Positions 17,573 through 26,888 of a stretch of DNA of 64,000 nucleotides are shown in pieces. Numbering within the stretch: the first letter of the stretch is position 1; each line of letters starts with the position of its first letter. The DNA comes from Akkermansia massiliensis (GTDB lineage: Bacteria > Verrucomicrobiota > Verrucomicrobiia > Verrucomicrobiales > Akkermansiaceae): assembly GCF_018847375.1 (NCBI RefSeq), contig NZ_CP072036.1, positions 1,178,001 through 1,242,000 of the forward strand. Direction: 5' to 3'. The position numbers and the translations under genes were made by a program. Under the pieces are notes generated by a model. That model was not told the DNA's origin and did no database searches. It saw only the letters and a program-made list of their open reading frames with translations.

Positions 17573-19042
17573 TCAAAAACGGTAAATGAAGCGTAGCCAT
17601 GGGCGCGGCGTGCCGGAATAATAGGGATGCCACCGGTGTCCGGGATGGTGCATGGTGCGGCCCCATTCATCCTGGTGGCGTGCCTGCGGCGCATAGGTGA
17701 GTTGCCGCCATTCCCGGCAGGGAAAGGAGGAAGGCTCCGTGCATGAGGCGCAAGGCGTCAGAAATGCCTGGAGGGCGCTGGAAGAACAGCAGTAATAGGG
17801 AACATTGAACCGGGGCGCCAATCCGAGCGCCAGCAGAAGCCATATCCATATCCGGAGACGGGGATGCCGCGCCCAGGTGGAGGCCAGAAAGGCGAGCAGG
17901 CAGGCCATCGCCGGAACGCTCCCCTTGCAGAGCAGGTCGTTGACGTCTCCGTTGACGTAAAAGAAGGGCAGCAGCAGTCCGGTTGCCAGCGTACAGATAA
18001 AGAGGGAATTCCGCCGGAAATCCCGCCAGCAGAACAGGGCGTACAGCAGGAAGGAGGTCCCTGCCAGCAGAAAATCCCCCGGCCGCGTATAAAAAGGCCG
18101 CCAGCCCATATGGGAGGACGGCGCGTTTACCGCCGCATAATAAAGAAGGAAGCACGCCCCCAGCATGACGGCTGCCGGAAAGGAGGGATGAAGCAGGCTG
18201 CGCCGGGGGGAGCGGCTGCCTTTCCATTGCCGGAGCCACTGGCAGACCGCCAGGGGCAGCCCCCCCAGGGCCGCGAGGGGAGAATAAAAGGCCGTGGCCG
18301 CGAATAAAAGGGGCATCCAGTGCGGGGGCATGCGTCCCGAAGCCAGGAAGATGAAAAAAAGCATGACAGGGATGGAGGCGTTTGCGCTGCACATGACCTG
18401 TTCCGCCGTGCCGAAGTAATGCAGGCGGAACAGATCCAGCCCCAGCCAGCATTGGAAATTCAGAAGGGAGCCGAACATCACCATCAGCAGGGCGAGCAGC
18501 AGGGAACGGCGGCCGGAGAAAACGCAGAGCCACAGCCAGGCAAGAAACAGGCCCCATGCACCCCATAGCACGACAAATGCCCGGGCAACTCCCAGCCCAG
18601 CCACTTTGCCTGCCAGGGCCGGAACCAGCCAGAACCCTGTGTTGTAGATCAAGACGTCTCCGTCCGGAAAAACGACGGGCCACGGGCTGGCGACCAATTC
18701 ACGAAGGCAGGCGTTCCTGACGATGTGGTCCGGGTGCTGATTGACCCATTCCCCCCATCCGGACAGGACCATCAAGGCGATGAATGCGCCCAGGACAAGA
18801 AACGAGGACCGGTTGAACAGGGGAAAAGAGGGGAGGGATTCCCTTTCCGGTAGTTCCTTGCGCCTTCCGGGAGCCAGTCCCGCGGCCATCAGGGCCGCGA
18901 GGGGGATAGAGACATACCAGTGCATCCACCAGGCCATGAACACCAGGACGGGCAGCAGAAGCCAGGCGCAGGTATTCCATTTCAACGCGGTCACGTTGAA
19001 AGCTTGTTCCGGGAATGGAGCACCGGCGGCGGGGGAAGGCAT
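17573..19042 (-). CDS. Multi-pass membrane protein, paralogue of the one at 657-2144
   Basis: 489 residues with about ten hydrophobic helices and a hydrophilic C-terminal tail (ending YSGTPRPWLRFIYRF). It shares with the other protein a loop after the first helices (NQHPDHIVRNACLREL and PVVFPDGDVLIYNTGFWLVPA) and a late NDLLCKG segment, with near-equal length and helix layout. The conserved Asp/Arg loop would lie outside the membrane, where GT-C enzymes keep catalytic acids, but no family was recognised. No neighbouring gene suggests a pathway. Convergent with the gene ending at 17488. Confidence 0.72.
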   Translation of the reverse strand: MPSPAAGAPFPEQAFNVTALKWNTCAWLLLPVLVFMAWWMHWYVSIPLAALMAAGLAPGRRKELPERESLPSFPLFNRSSFLVLGAFIALMVLSGWGEWVNQHPDHIVRNACLRELVASPWPVVFPDGDVLIYNTGFWLVPALAGKVAGLGVARAFVVLWGAWGLFLAWLWLCVFSGRRSLLLALLMVMFGSLLNFQCWLGLDLFRLHYFGTAEQVMCSANASIPVMLFFIFLASGRMPPHWMPLLFAATAFYSPLAALGGLPLAVCQWLRQWKGSRSPRRSLLHPSFPAAVMLGACFLLYYAAVNAPSSHMGWRPFYTRPGDFLLAGTSFLLYALFCWRDFRRNSLFICTLATGLLLPFFYVNGDVNDLLCKGSVPAMACLLAFLASTWARHPRLRIWIWLLLALGLAPRFNVPYYCCSSSALQAFLTPCASCTEPSSFPCREWRQLTYAPQARHQDEWGRTMHHPGHRWHPYYSGTPRPWLRFIYRF

Positions 19043-19196
19043 CTTCCCTGAACCTTAATGGGTCCGCCGGAGGGGGGCAAGGATGAAACTTGCAGCCCGG
19101 AACGGAAGGGCATCCCCGTATGGGGCTGGTGGCAGGAATGCCTGCGCCCCTTCTCCGCTTTACCGGGAGAACGGGGCATATCATGCTGGGCGGCCT

Positions 19197-19469
19197 ATGA
19201 ATAAAACACAATTCGTCAGGGAACTTCAGCGGGAGCTGGGGGACGGCGTTACCCCCAGGCAGGCGGAACGTGCGCTGGACGCGGTTCTGGACACGATTGC
19301 CCGGTCGGTCCTGAGGCGCTCACTGGTCAAATTCCGCGGCTTTGGTTCGTTCAGCATCAAGCGGCGGCGTGCCCGCGTGGTACGCCATCCGGAAAACGGC
19401 AGCAAACTGTTTGTGCATGAATCAAGCACCATGAAATTCCGGCCTTCCTCCCGTTTGTGGAAAAAGTAG
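19197..19469 (+). CDS. HU/IHF-family DNA-binding protein
   Basis: 90 residues from 19197 (MNKTQFVRELQREL). The HU fold is clear: an N-terminal helical half, then the family signature FRGFGSFSIKRRRARVVRHPENG, with the DNA-inserting Pro in RHPENG where most HU proteins have RNPxTG. It ends in FRPSSRLWKK. Such proteins bend and compact DNA. An upstream in-frame ATG at 19083 is unlikely. No partner subunit is in the window, so homodimer versus heterodimer is open. Confidence 0.9.
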   Translation: MNKTQFVRELQRELGDGVTPRQAERALDAVLDTIARSVLRRSLVKFRGFGSFSIKRRRARVVRHPENGSKLFVHESSTMKFRPSSRLWKK

Positions 19470-19599
19470 GAGAAACGCCCGGGCTCTCCTGCCATTTTGC
19501 CATTGACTTCCCTGTCCGGGGCAGGGATTAATGGACAAGGCAGGGGCGGCCGTGCGCCTGCCCGGAAAAAATGACCTACCCTTTCCCCATTTGCCGACC

Positions 19600-21735
19600 A
19601 TGACTCCGGATTCCGTTCATTTGCTGACCCGTTCCTCCCAGATGACCCTGTTCAGGGATGAACAGGGCCGCGTGCGCCGCGCCTATTACGGACCGCGGCT
19701 GCGTGAACCGGAGGATGCCCTGGAAAGCGCCGCGGATGCGCCTCTTCTGTATTCCGCCCTGGCGGACTCCGTGACGGGGCTTCCCAATGCGTCGGATGAA
19801 TACTGCATTTGCGCGACCCAGGCGGACGGAACTCTTTCCCTGCGCCTGGAATGCCAGGGATGGGAAGTGCTGGAACTGGATGACGACCGGGAAGAAGCCG
19901 TCTTCTATGGGAAAGACCCTTCCTACCCCGTGCGGGTGGAAATTCATGTTCGCTCCCACCGGGAATCGGACGCCTTCCTTCAATGGGCGGTGATACGGAA
20001 CGAGGGGAGGGAAGGCATCCGCCTGCACCGCGCGGCGTCCGCGCAACTGAATTTGCGAGCGGAACGTTACTTTGTCACCAGCTTCCGCGGCACATGGGGC
20101 GGGGAATCCCTGATGAGCGAGGAGGAAGTGGCGCGGGGGCATGAACTTGCCCTGGTTTCCGGCACCGGAACCCGCGCCGCCCAGGAGGGAAGCCCCGGCT
20201 TCGTCATCTCCCTGGATGGTCCGGCGCGGGAGGACTCCGGGGAAGTGGTGCTGGGAGCGCTGGCGTGGCCCGGCAACTACCGGATATGGTTCCGCCACAG
20301 CCCGTATCACTACCTCTTTGCGGGAGCGGGGCTGGACGTGGCCCCCGCTCCCTATCTGCTGGACGGCGGCGGAGTGTTTGAAACGCCTCCCCTCATTCTG
20401 GCGCACAGTGGAAACGGCAAGGGGGAAGCCTCCCGGCGCATCCACCGCTGGGCGCGCCGCTACGGCCTGCGCGGCGGCGGCACGGAGCGGCTGACCTTGC
20501 TGAACTCATGGGAGGGAGTGTACTTTACCTTCACGGAAAAAGTGCTGCACGGCATGATGAAACGTGCGGCGGACTTGGGAATAGAACTTTTCGTGCTGGA
20601 TGACGGCTGGTTTGGCGGACAATTCCCGCGCAATGACGCCCGGGCCGGTCTGGGGGACTGGCAGGTAAACCGTGCTAAACTGCCCCATGGGCTGGAAGGC
20701 CTAATCCGCCAGGCGGAAAAGCTGGGGATACGCTTCGGCATCTGGGTGGAGCCGGAAATGGTGAACCCCTGCTCGGAACTTTATCAGAAGCATCCGGAAT
20801 GGGTCATCGGCCTCCCGCACCGGGAAAACAGGCTGGAACGCAGCCAGTACCTGCTGGACTTGAGCAATCCGGACGTGCGCGCATACATTCTTGAAGTCAT
20901 GCGGAAACTGTTGGGAGAACATCCGGGCATTTCCTACGTGAAATGGGACTGCAACCGCAAGATTTCCGATCCCGGCTCCCCCTGGCTGGACGCCAGCCAT
21001 CAGGGGAACCTGTCCATTGACTACGTGCGCGGCTATGAAGCCATTCTTGATGCGCTGGCGGCTGAATTCCCGGGCGTGACGTTCCAAGCCTGCTCCTCCG
21101 GCGGAGGCCGCGCCGACTACGGGACCATGCGGAGGCATCATGAATTCTGGACGTCCGACAATACGGACGCCTGTGAACGCGTGTTCATGCAGTGGGGCAT
21201 AGGCCATTTGTTCCCGGCCATCACCATGGCCGCCCATGTGACGGCCTCCCCCAACCATCAGACGAAGCGCGTCACGCCGCTCAAATTCCGTTTTGACGTC
21301 GCCATGTCGGGCCGTCTGGGATTCGAGCTTCAGCCCTGTGACATGACGAAGGAGGAAGTAGAATTTTCCAAACGGGCGCTGGCGGAATACAAGCGCATCC
21401 GCCCCGTGGTCCAGTTCGGGGACCTGTACCGCCTGTCCTCCCCGTATGAAAGCCGGGTGGCCGCCCTGATGTACGTTCATGAGAAACGGGCCGTCGTCTT
21501 CGCCTGGCTAATGGACAAATGGCTGGCGGATTCCCCGCCGCCCCTGCGCCTGAAAGGCTTGAATCCTGCCGCCAGATACCTGGTCAGGGAGATCAACCTG
21601 GATGAAAACGGCCCCCTGGCCAACGTCCATGAACGGGTGCTTGGTGGTGATTACCTGATGGACTTCGGAATCCGCATCAACTGGAAAAATGCCTTCCAGT
21701 CCGTCTGCATGGAAGTGACGGAAACGGGGTCTTAA
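19600..21735 (+). CDS. GH36 alpha-galactosidase
   Basis: 711 residues from 19600 (MTPDSVHLL). An N-terminal beta-sandwich (about 1-320) leads to a TIM barrel with LLNSWEGVYFTFTE, LDDGWFGG and GIWVEPEMVNP. The nucleophile is Asp450 in YVKWDCNRK, and the acid/base is Asp520 in WTSDNTDACER. CSSGGGRADYG is also present. A C-terminal beta domain closes the protein. It removes terminal alpha-galactose, for instance from blood-group B or plant oligosaccharides. No signal peptide is evident from this start; the upstream start at 19531 does not add one. Complete. Confidence 0.94.
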   Translation: MTPDSVHLLTRSSQMTLFRDEQGRVRRAYYGPRLREPEDALESAADAPLLYSALADSVTGLPNASDEYCICATQADGTLSLRLECQGWEVLELDDDREEAVFYGKDPSYPVRVEIHVRSHRESDAFLQWAVIRNEGREGIRLHRAASAQLNLRAERYFVTSFRGTWGGESLMSEEEVARGHELALVSGTGTRAAQEGSPGFVISLDGPAREDSGEVVLGALAWPGNYRIWFRHSPYHYLFAGAGLDVAPAPYLLDGGGVFETPPLILAHSGNGKGEASRRIHRWARRYGLRGGGTERLTLLNSWEGVYFTFTEKVLHGMMKRAADLGIELFVLDDGWFGGQFPRNDARAGLGDWQVNRAKLPHGLEGLIRQAEKLGIRFGIWVEPEMVNPCSELYQKHPEWVIGLPHRENRLERSQYLLDLSNPDVRAYILEVMRKLLGEHPGISYVKWDCNRKISDPGSPWLDASHQGNLSIDYVRGYEAILDALAAEFPGVTFQACSSGGGRADYGTMRRHHEFWTSDNTDACERVFMQWGIGHLFPAITMAAHVTASPNHQTKRVTPLKFRFDVAMSGRLGFELQPCDMTKEEVEFSKRALAEYKRIRPVVQFGDLYRLSSPYESRVAALMYVHEKRAVVFAWLMDKWLADSPPPLRLKGLNPAARYLVREINLDENGPLANVHERVLGGDYLMDFGIRINWKNAFQSVCMEVTETGS

Positions 21736-21865
21736 ACTTCCGGCTGGTGGCAAGGAGGTAAACGGCGCTGATCCGCAATCGATATTCCTTTTTCCGTGAA
21801 GCATGGCGCCCGGAGAGAACCGCCGGAGACGCGGTCTTTCCGGGTGGTGAAGTTTGCGCCTTGGG

Positions 21866-23479
21866 CTAAACGCCCACCACGCCGCCGATGGTCTGGATGA
21901 TGACCTTCGCAATGATGGTCATCAGGATGAGGGCCACGGGGTAGGCGGTGGCGTAGCTGACCACGGGGGCCTGGGAGTCCGTCTTGCTGGCGATGGCGCC
22001 CAGGGCCGGGGTGGAGGTCATGCCGCCGCAGATGCCGCCCAGGCATTCCAGGATGTTCATCTTGAAGACCTTCATGCCCACGAAGTACCCGGCGAACATG
22101 CCGGAGCAGGTGACGATGACGCCCATGATGAAGACGGCCGCGCCATGCGTCGCCACGGTGGTGACCAGGTCCGCGCCGCCCTTGATTCCGGCGTCAGCCA
22201 GGAAGAAGACCAAGCCCAGGTCCTGCAAAAGAAGGCGGGTGGGGCGCGGGATGTATCCCACGATGGGGCCCAGGCGGCCGAAGTGGCCGAGCAGCAGGGC
22301 CACGATGAGGGGGCCGCCGGCAATCCCCAGGGAGATGCCCAGGCCGTTGCCCAGGCTGAAGTTGACCAGCCCCAGAATGATGCCGAGCGAGAGGCCGAAC
22401 CCGAGGGAAAGAAGGTCCGTCTGGTTCATGTCCTGGCTGCGGTGGCCGATTTTGTCCCCGTATTTGGTGAGGTTTTCCGGGGAACCCACCACGGTCAGCA
22501 CGTCGTTTCGTTCCAGCGTGGTGTCCCCCGTGGGGACGAAGGTGAAGCCCAGGCGGGAGATGCGGGAGATGATCACGCCGTCCGTTCGCAGGGTTTTCAG
22601 TTCGCGGAGCTTACGCCCGGCGTAGCTCTTGTTCGTCAGGATCAGCTTGCGGCGCTCCTTCTGGGAGTCCATGGGGTAGGGGTTGTCGCATATTTCCCCC
22701 AGGAAGGCGATGTCGTGCGGCATCGTGTCGCTGTTGCCCACGATGAGGACTTCCGTTCCCTCCCGGAACGTGTCTTCCGGCGTCAGGGGCATGAGCCTGT
22801 CATTGCGCACCACGCGGGTGACCATGCAGTGCAGGCCGTCCAGCAGCTTGCAGTCCGCAATGTTCTGGCCGACCAGGTTGGGCTGCGTGACGCGGACAAG
22901 GCGGGAAATGATGCTGGCCTCCTGCCTGGAGTGCATGGCTTTGGCCTCCTTGTTCAGGTCAAAGTGCAGCAGGCGCGGCAGAAGCTGGACGAAGAGGACC
23001 ACGCCCACCACGCCGAACGGGTAGGCAATGCCGTAGCCGATGCTGACGCCGCTGCCGGAGGCTCCCGGCAGGCTTTCCGTGGCTGCCGCCAGGGCCGGGG
23101 TGCTGGTGCACGCGCCGGCGAAGATGCCGGAGGAGATTCCTGCGGGGACATTGAACCAGATGCCGAAGAGGCAGGTGAAGAGGGCTGAAACGCCTACAAT
23201 CACGGCGGACATGACCGCGAGCTTGCTTCCCTGCTTGGCGATGGCGGAGAAGAAGCGGTTGCCCGCGCTGAGGCCCACGCAGTACACAAAGAGCGCCAGG
23301 CCCAGCTGGCCCACGCCGTTGGGGATGGCCAGGCGGTAGTGGCCGGCGGCCAGCGCTACGAAGAGAACGCCGGAGAGGCCGAGGTTCAGGCCGTATATTT
23401 TAATGCTGCCGAGGGCGATGCCGAAGAAGATGATTCCAAAGAGAACCAGGGTGTTGTGATTGAGCAGGATGTCGAACAT
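21866..23479 (-). CDS. AspT/YidE-type antiporter with two TrkA-C domains
   Basis: 537 residues: about five N-terminal helices, two soluble RCK_C/TrkA-C domains in the middle (about 200-375, with GQNIADCKLLDGLHCMVTRVVRND and RKLRELKTLRTDGVIISRISR), then five C-terminal helices. Each membrane half ends in the family's duplicated region (ACTSTPALAAATE and GGMTSTPALGAIASK). Relatives include the aspartate:alanine exchanger AspT. The substrate here is unknown. It starts only 11 bases after nrdG and so appears to be the last gene of the riboswitch-controlled nrd operon. Confidence 0.88.
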   Translation of the reverse strand: MFDILLNHNTLVLFGIIFFGIALGSIKIYGLNLGLSGVLFVALAAGHYRLAIPNGVGQLGLALFVYCVGLSAGNRFFSAIAKQGSKLAVMSAVIVGVSALFTCLFGIWFNVPAGISSGIFAGACTSTPALAAATESLPGASGSGVSIGYGIAYPFGVVGVVLFVQLLPRLLHFDLNKEAKAMHSRQEASIISRLVRVTQPNLVGQNIADCKLLDGLHCMVTRVVRNDRLMPLTPEDTFREGTEVLIVGNSDTMPHDIAFLGEICDNPYPMDSQKERRKLILTNKSYAGRKLRELKTLRTDGVIISRISRLGFTFVPTGDTTLERNDVLTVVGSPENLTKYGDKIGHRSQDMNQTDLLSLGFGLSLGIILGLVNFSLGNGLGISLGIAGGPLIVALLLGHFGRLGPIVGYIPRPTRLLLQDLGLVFFLADAGIKGGADLVTTVATHGAAVFIMGVIVTCSGMFAGYFVGMKVFKMNILECLGGICGGMTSTPALGAIASKTDSQAPVVSYATAYPVALILMTIIAKVIIQTIGGVVGV

Positions 23480-23490
23480 GGTCGGCTGGG

Positions 23491-24207
23491 TCAGTCTTTG
23501 CCCGGAGCGAACTCGAAGTTGCGGAAACGGACGGGGATGGAGGCCGGCTCCAGCCTGGTCCGGTCAAACAACCGGCTCGGCGCGGGGAGAGAGTTGAGTG
23601 TTTGTTTGGTCAGGTAGAAATTTTGCACGAAGTAGTTGCCCCCATACCCGCGCTTTGTCAAGTCGCGTATGATGTTGTTGACGTGATCTTCCGTCAATAA
23701 ATCGGGATGGACGGTGGTTCTGACTTCAAAGGCGGTTTGGGAGGCGATCAGGTAGTCCAGAGTTGCGGAAAAGGAGGGGAAAAGGTCGGGCCTGCCGGTG
23801 ACGGCGCCGTATTGTTCGGGGGGCGCCTTGTAGTCCAGGGCGATGTAGTCGCAAAGCCCCTCTTCCACCAGCGCTTTCACCACGCCGGGCCTCGTGCCGT
23901 TGGTGTCTATTTTAATCGCGAAGCCTAGCTGCCGTATCTCGCGGCAGATGGGGATAAGGTCGGGACACAGCGTGCACTCGCCGCCGGACAGGACTACCCC
24001 GTCCAGAAATCCCACCCGATCTCTGAGGAAATCAAGGTAGTCCGTCCGGTCTCCGGCAGGAGAGCCCGTTCCTCTGACCAGGGAGACGTTGTAACAGTAC
24101 TGACAAAACAAGTTACAGCCTCTCAGCCAGAAGATGCAGGCCACCTTGTTTGGAAAATCCAGCAAGGTGAGCGGCGTGATGTCCGCTATGCCCCGGCCCG
24201 TTCCCAT
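23491..24207 (-). CDS. nrdG: Anaerobic ribonucleotide reductase activating enzyme
   Basis: 238-residue radical-SAM enzyme that generates the glycyl radical of class III ribonucleotide reductase. The [4Fe-4S] ligands are C31, C35 and C38 in GCNLFCQYC. Downstream are the SAM-contact motif VVLSGGECTLCP and LGFAIKIDTNGTRP. It is longer than the E. coli type and resembles the NrdG2 subgroup. It lies 26 bases after the small glycyl-radical gene, its expected substrate, and upstream of the transporter gene. Confidence 0.93.
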   Translation of the reverse strand: MGTGRGIADITPLTLLDFPNKVACIFWLRGCNLFCQYCYNVSLVRGTGSPAGDRTDYLDFLRDRVGFLDGVVLSGGECTLCPDLIPICREIRQLGFAIKIDTNGTRPGVVKALVEEGLCDYIALDYKAPPEQYGAVTGRPDLFPSFSATLDYLIASQTAFEVRTTVHPDLLTEDHVNNIIRDLTKRGYGGNYFVQNFYLTKQTLNSLPAPSRLFDRTRLEPASIPVRFRNFEFAPGKD

Positions 24208-24233
24208 TGACTTCGCATATGTTATTGGGAAAA

Positions 24234-24428
24234 TTACCGCGGCTGTTCCGTTTGGGCGGAGCAGGAGCAGGGACGGCCCGGTTCCACGAAGTGGACGCGG
24301 TCGTGGAATTCGCCCTGTTTGCCGGCGTTGAAGGTTTCCACAGGGCGGTGGTAGCCCATGACGCGCGTATAAACGGTGCAGCGGGTACGGTCCTGTGCGT
24401 ATTTGCTTAATATTTCCTGTTTGGTCAT
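24234..24428 (-). CDS. Detached glycyl-radical domain of class III ribonucleotide reductase
   Basis: 64 residues starting MTKQEILSKYAQDR. The core TRVMGYHRPVETFNAGKQGE and the following FHDRVHF match the C-terminal end of NrdD proteins, where the Gly of the R-V-x-G-Y motif carries the catalytic radical. The nrdD gene 49 bases upstream lacks this segment. A Cys-containing tail (GRPCSCSAQ) ends the protein. It probably docks on NrdD and is activated by NrdG, as GrcA does for pyruvate formate-lyase. The frame is open further upstream inside nrdD, but this start gives the conserved block with a short lead. Confidence 0.85.
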   Translation of the reverse strand: MTKQEILSKYAQDRTRCTVYTRVMGYHRPVETFNAGKQGEFHDRVHFVEPGRPCSCSAQTEQPR

Positions 24429-24477
24429 TGTCGTGCTGATGGTTGGGTTTTGAAACGAGGCGGTTGGTTGAAGAGGG

Positions 24478-26574
24478 TTATTCGTGCCTGTGGATGTGGA
24501 GCAGCTCTTCATCACAGAAGGGGCAGTATTCATGCTCCCCGCGCAGGTAGCCGTGCTTGTCGCAGACGGAGAAGAGCGGGGTGACCGTCAGATACGGCAT
24601 GCGGAAACGGGTTAGCACCTTGCGGACGATGTCCCGGCAGGCTTCCGGGGAGCTGATGGCTTCATTCATGTACATGTGGAAGACGGTTCCACCCGTGTAG
24701 CAGCACTGGAGTTCGTCCTGGAGCTGGAGCGCACGGAACAGGTCGCTCGTGTGGTCCACGGGGAGCTGGGAGCTGTTCGTGTAGTAACGCTGCCCCACGG
24801 GGCCGGCCTGGAGGATTTCCGGATAGCGTTTCTGGTCCTCGCGGGCGAAGCGGTGCGTAGTGCCCTCCGCGGGCGTGGCTTCCAGGTTGTACAGGTTGCC
24901 GGTTTCCTCCTGGTACTCCTGCATGCGCACGCGGATGAATTCCAGGATTTCTTCAGCAAAGGTCCTGCCTTCCTCGGAGGTGATGTCCATCGAGTCGTTG
25001 GAGAAGTTGCGCAGCAGTTCGTTCATGCCGTTGACCCCGATGGTGGAGAAGTGGTTGCGGAAGGTGGGCAGGTAGCGCCTGGTGTAGGGGTACAGGCCGC
25101 GGTCGTACATTTCCTGGACGAAGGCCCTTTTCTTTTCCAGGCAGGATTTGGCCAGGTCCAGCAGTTCCCCCAGCCGGGCGAACAGGGCTTCCCGGTTCTG
25201 CTTGAACAGGTAGCCCAGCCGGGCCAGGTTGATGGTCACCACGCCGATGGAGCCGGTCATTTCCGCGGAGCCGAAGAGGCCGCCGCCGCGCTTGAGCAGC
25301 TCCCGCAGGTCCAGCTGGAGGCGGCAGCACATGGAGCGCACGGCGTCCGGCTTGTAGGCCCGTTCGTCCGGCACGCGTTCCCCGTTTTCATTCACGGTGT
25401 ACTGGCTGCCGATGAAGTTCTGGAAGTAGGAGGAGCCTATCTTGGCGGCGTTTTCAAACAGGAGCGGCACGTTTTCCCCTTCCCAGTCAAAGTCTTCCGT
25501 GATGTTGACGGTGGGGATGGGGAAGGTGAAGGGCTGCCCGGTGCTGTCCCCTTCCGTGAGCACCTCGTAAAAGGCCTTGTTGATCAGGTTCATTTCCTTC
25601 TGGAAATGCTTGTAGGTCAGCTCTGTCAGCTTGTTCACGCCGCGTTCCCGCGCCAGGGAGAGCAGGCCCGGGTCCTCCACCCCTTCAAAGAGGTGCTCCC
25701 CGCCGCTGAAGGGGGCCTGGTCCCGCAGGTCCCGCGGCACGGTCCAGTCGATCGTGACGTTGGTGAAGGGGGACTGCCCCCAGCGGGAGGGCACGTTCAG
25801 GTTGTAGACGAAGCTGCGGATGTCCTTCTTGATGCGCGTGAAATCCGCCTGGTCCTTAAAGGCGTAAGGCGCCAGGAAGGTGTCAAAGGAGCTGAAGGCC
25901 TGGGCTCCGGCCCATTCGCTTTGCAGAATGCCCAGGAAGTTGGCCATCTGGCCCAGTGCTTCCCGGAAGTGGCGCGGCGGCCTGCTGTTCACGCGGCTGC
26001 GCACGCCGTTGAATCCTTCGTTGAGCAGGTTGCGGAGGCTCCACCCGGCGCAGTACCCGGTCAGGCAGTCCAGGTCATGGATGTGGTAGTCCCCTTCCCG
26101 GTGGGCGGCCCCCTCCCGTGCGGAATAAACCTGGTCCAGCCAGTAGTTGGCAATCACCTTGCCTGCCGTGTTGTTGATGAGGCCGGCGTTGGAATACGTG
26201 GTGTTGGAGTTGGCGGCGATGCGCCAGTCGCTCTGGCCGATGTATTCCTCCACCGTCTGCTTGCAGTCCACGTACGTATTGCCGGAATAGAGGCCCCCGA
26301 GCTGTTCGCGCTGCATTTTGTGCAGGAAGCGGTAGGTGATGAAGGTCTTGGCCGTGTCAAAGTATCCGCAGCGGAACAGGGCGCGTTCTATCATGTCCTG
26401 GATTTCTTCCACATGCGCGCAGTCCTGATGGCTCAGCTTGGCTTCCACTTCTTCGTAAATGGAGCGGTTGTAGGCGGTGCCGGAGCTGTGGAACGCGTTC
26501 TTGACGGCTTCCTCAATTTTGTAGCCCTGGTATTGTTCCTTTTTTCCGGAACGCTTGATGATGCTTGTTGCCAT
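24478..26574 (-). CDS. nrdD: Anaerobic ribonucleoside-triphosphate reductase large chain, no radical Gly
   Basis: 698 residues from 26574 (MATSIIKRSGKKEQYQ). An N-terminal ATP-cone (about 1-95) is followed by the class III barrel (DLDCLTGYCAGWSLRNLL, MTGSIGVVTINLARLGYL, FSTIGVNGMNELL). The C-terminus keeps part of a zinc site (VCDKHGYLRGEHEYCPFC) but stops at LLHIHRHE, before the R-V-x-G-Y radical motif that normally follows. That motif is on the separate 64-residue product downstream. The chain makes deoxynucleotides from NTPs under anoxia. Upstream, a cobalamin riboswitch fits use of a B12-dependent reductase elsewhere in the genome. Confidence 0.94.
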   Translation of the reverse strand: MATSIIKRSGKKEQYQGYKIEEAVKNAFHSSGTAYNRSIYEEVEAKLSHQDCAHVEEIQDMIERALFRCGYFDTAKTFITYRFLHKMQREQLGGLYSGNTYVDCKQTVEEYIGQSDWRIAANSNTTYSNAGLINNTAGKVIANYWLDQVYSAREGAAHREGDYHIHDLDCLTGYCAGWSLRNLLNEGFNGVRSRVNSRPPRHFREALGQMANFLGILQSEWAGAQAFSSFDTFLAPYAFKDQADFTRIKKDIRSFVYNLNVPSRWGQSPFTNVTIDWTVPRDLRDQAPFSGGEHLFEGVEDPGLLSLARERGVNKLTELTYKHFQKEMNLINKAFYEVLTEGDSTGQPFTFPIPTVNITEDFDWEGENVPLLFENAAKIGSSYFQNFIGSQYTVNENGERVPDERAYKPDAVRSMCCRLQLDLRELLKRGGGLFGSAEMTGSIGVVTINLARLGYLFKQNREALFARLGELLDLAKSCLEKKRAFVQEMYDRGLYPYTRRYLPTFRNHFSTIGVNGMNELLRNFSNDSMDITSEEGRTFAEEILEFIRVRMQEYQEETGNLYNLEATPAEGTTHRFAREDQKRYPEILQAGPVGQRYYTNSSQLPVDHTSDLFRALQLQDELQCCYTGGTVFHMYMNEAISSPEACRDIVRKVLTRFRMPYLTVTPLFSVCDKHGYLRGEHEYCPFCDEELLHIHRHE

Positions 26575-26729
26575 AGTGGGTGTCTCGCTTGGAAGGGATG
26601 ATGACCGCTCATCCGCGAGCCTGGGCAAAAGCCTGGAAAAATCATAGGCAGGGGCCGCCGCATGCGTGCATTACTGTAACAAGGGGCACGATGAGGACCT
26701 GTGCGTATGTTCATCCTGTCCGCGGGATG

Positions 26730-26888
26730 GGATACGGGGGCATCAGGTCGTCTTCTGGCTTCCGGTGCGACATGTGATGGGGACTTCCCGACTGCTGGCA
26801 GTCAGTGTCCGGTCCATCGTCTACCGGTTACAGCGGCGCGTCCGCGACGGATTTTCACCGTCTTCCGTTACCTGCGCTGAAACGCAAT
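26730..26888 (-). promoter_or_regulatory. Cobalamin riboswitch upstream of the nrd operon
   Basis: On the minus strand the conserved elements appear in order: GGTGAAAATCC (26849-26859), GCCGCTGTAACCGG (26824-26837), CACTG followed by GGGAAG (26784-26807), and CCGGAAGCCAGAAGAC (26750-26765). Together they match the B12 aptamer. It lies about 150 bases before nrdD, in its leader. In known cases cobalamin binding turns off the B12-independent reductase. Ends are approximate. Confidence 0.9.

Noticed and set aside
24428..24533. Frameshift fusing nrdD to the glycyl-radical segment
   Set aside because: The frame is open, but the resulting linker (about 35 residues) resembles no NrdD, and the small gene has its own start and a coherent N-terminus. 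Kept as a possibility to test, not as the call.
24676..26601. 641-codon plus-strand frame opposite nrdD
   Set aside because: It mirrors nrdD codons, has no recognisable domain, and nrdD is certain.
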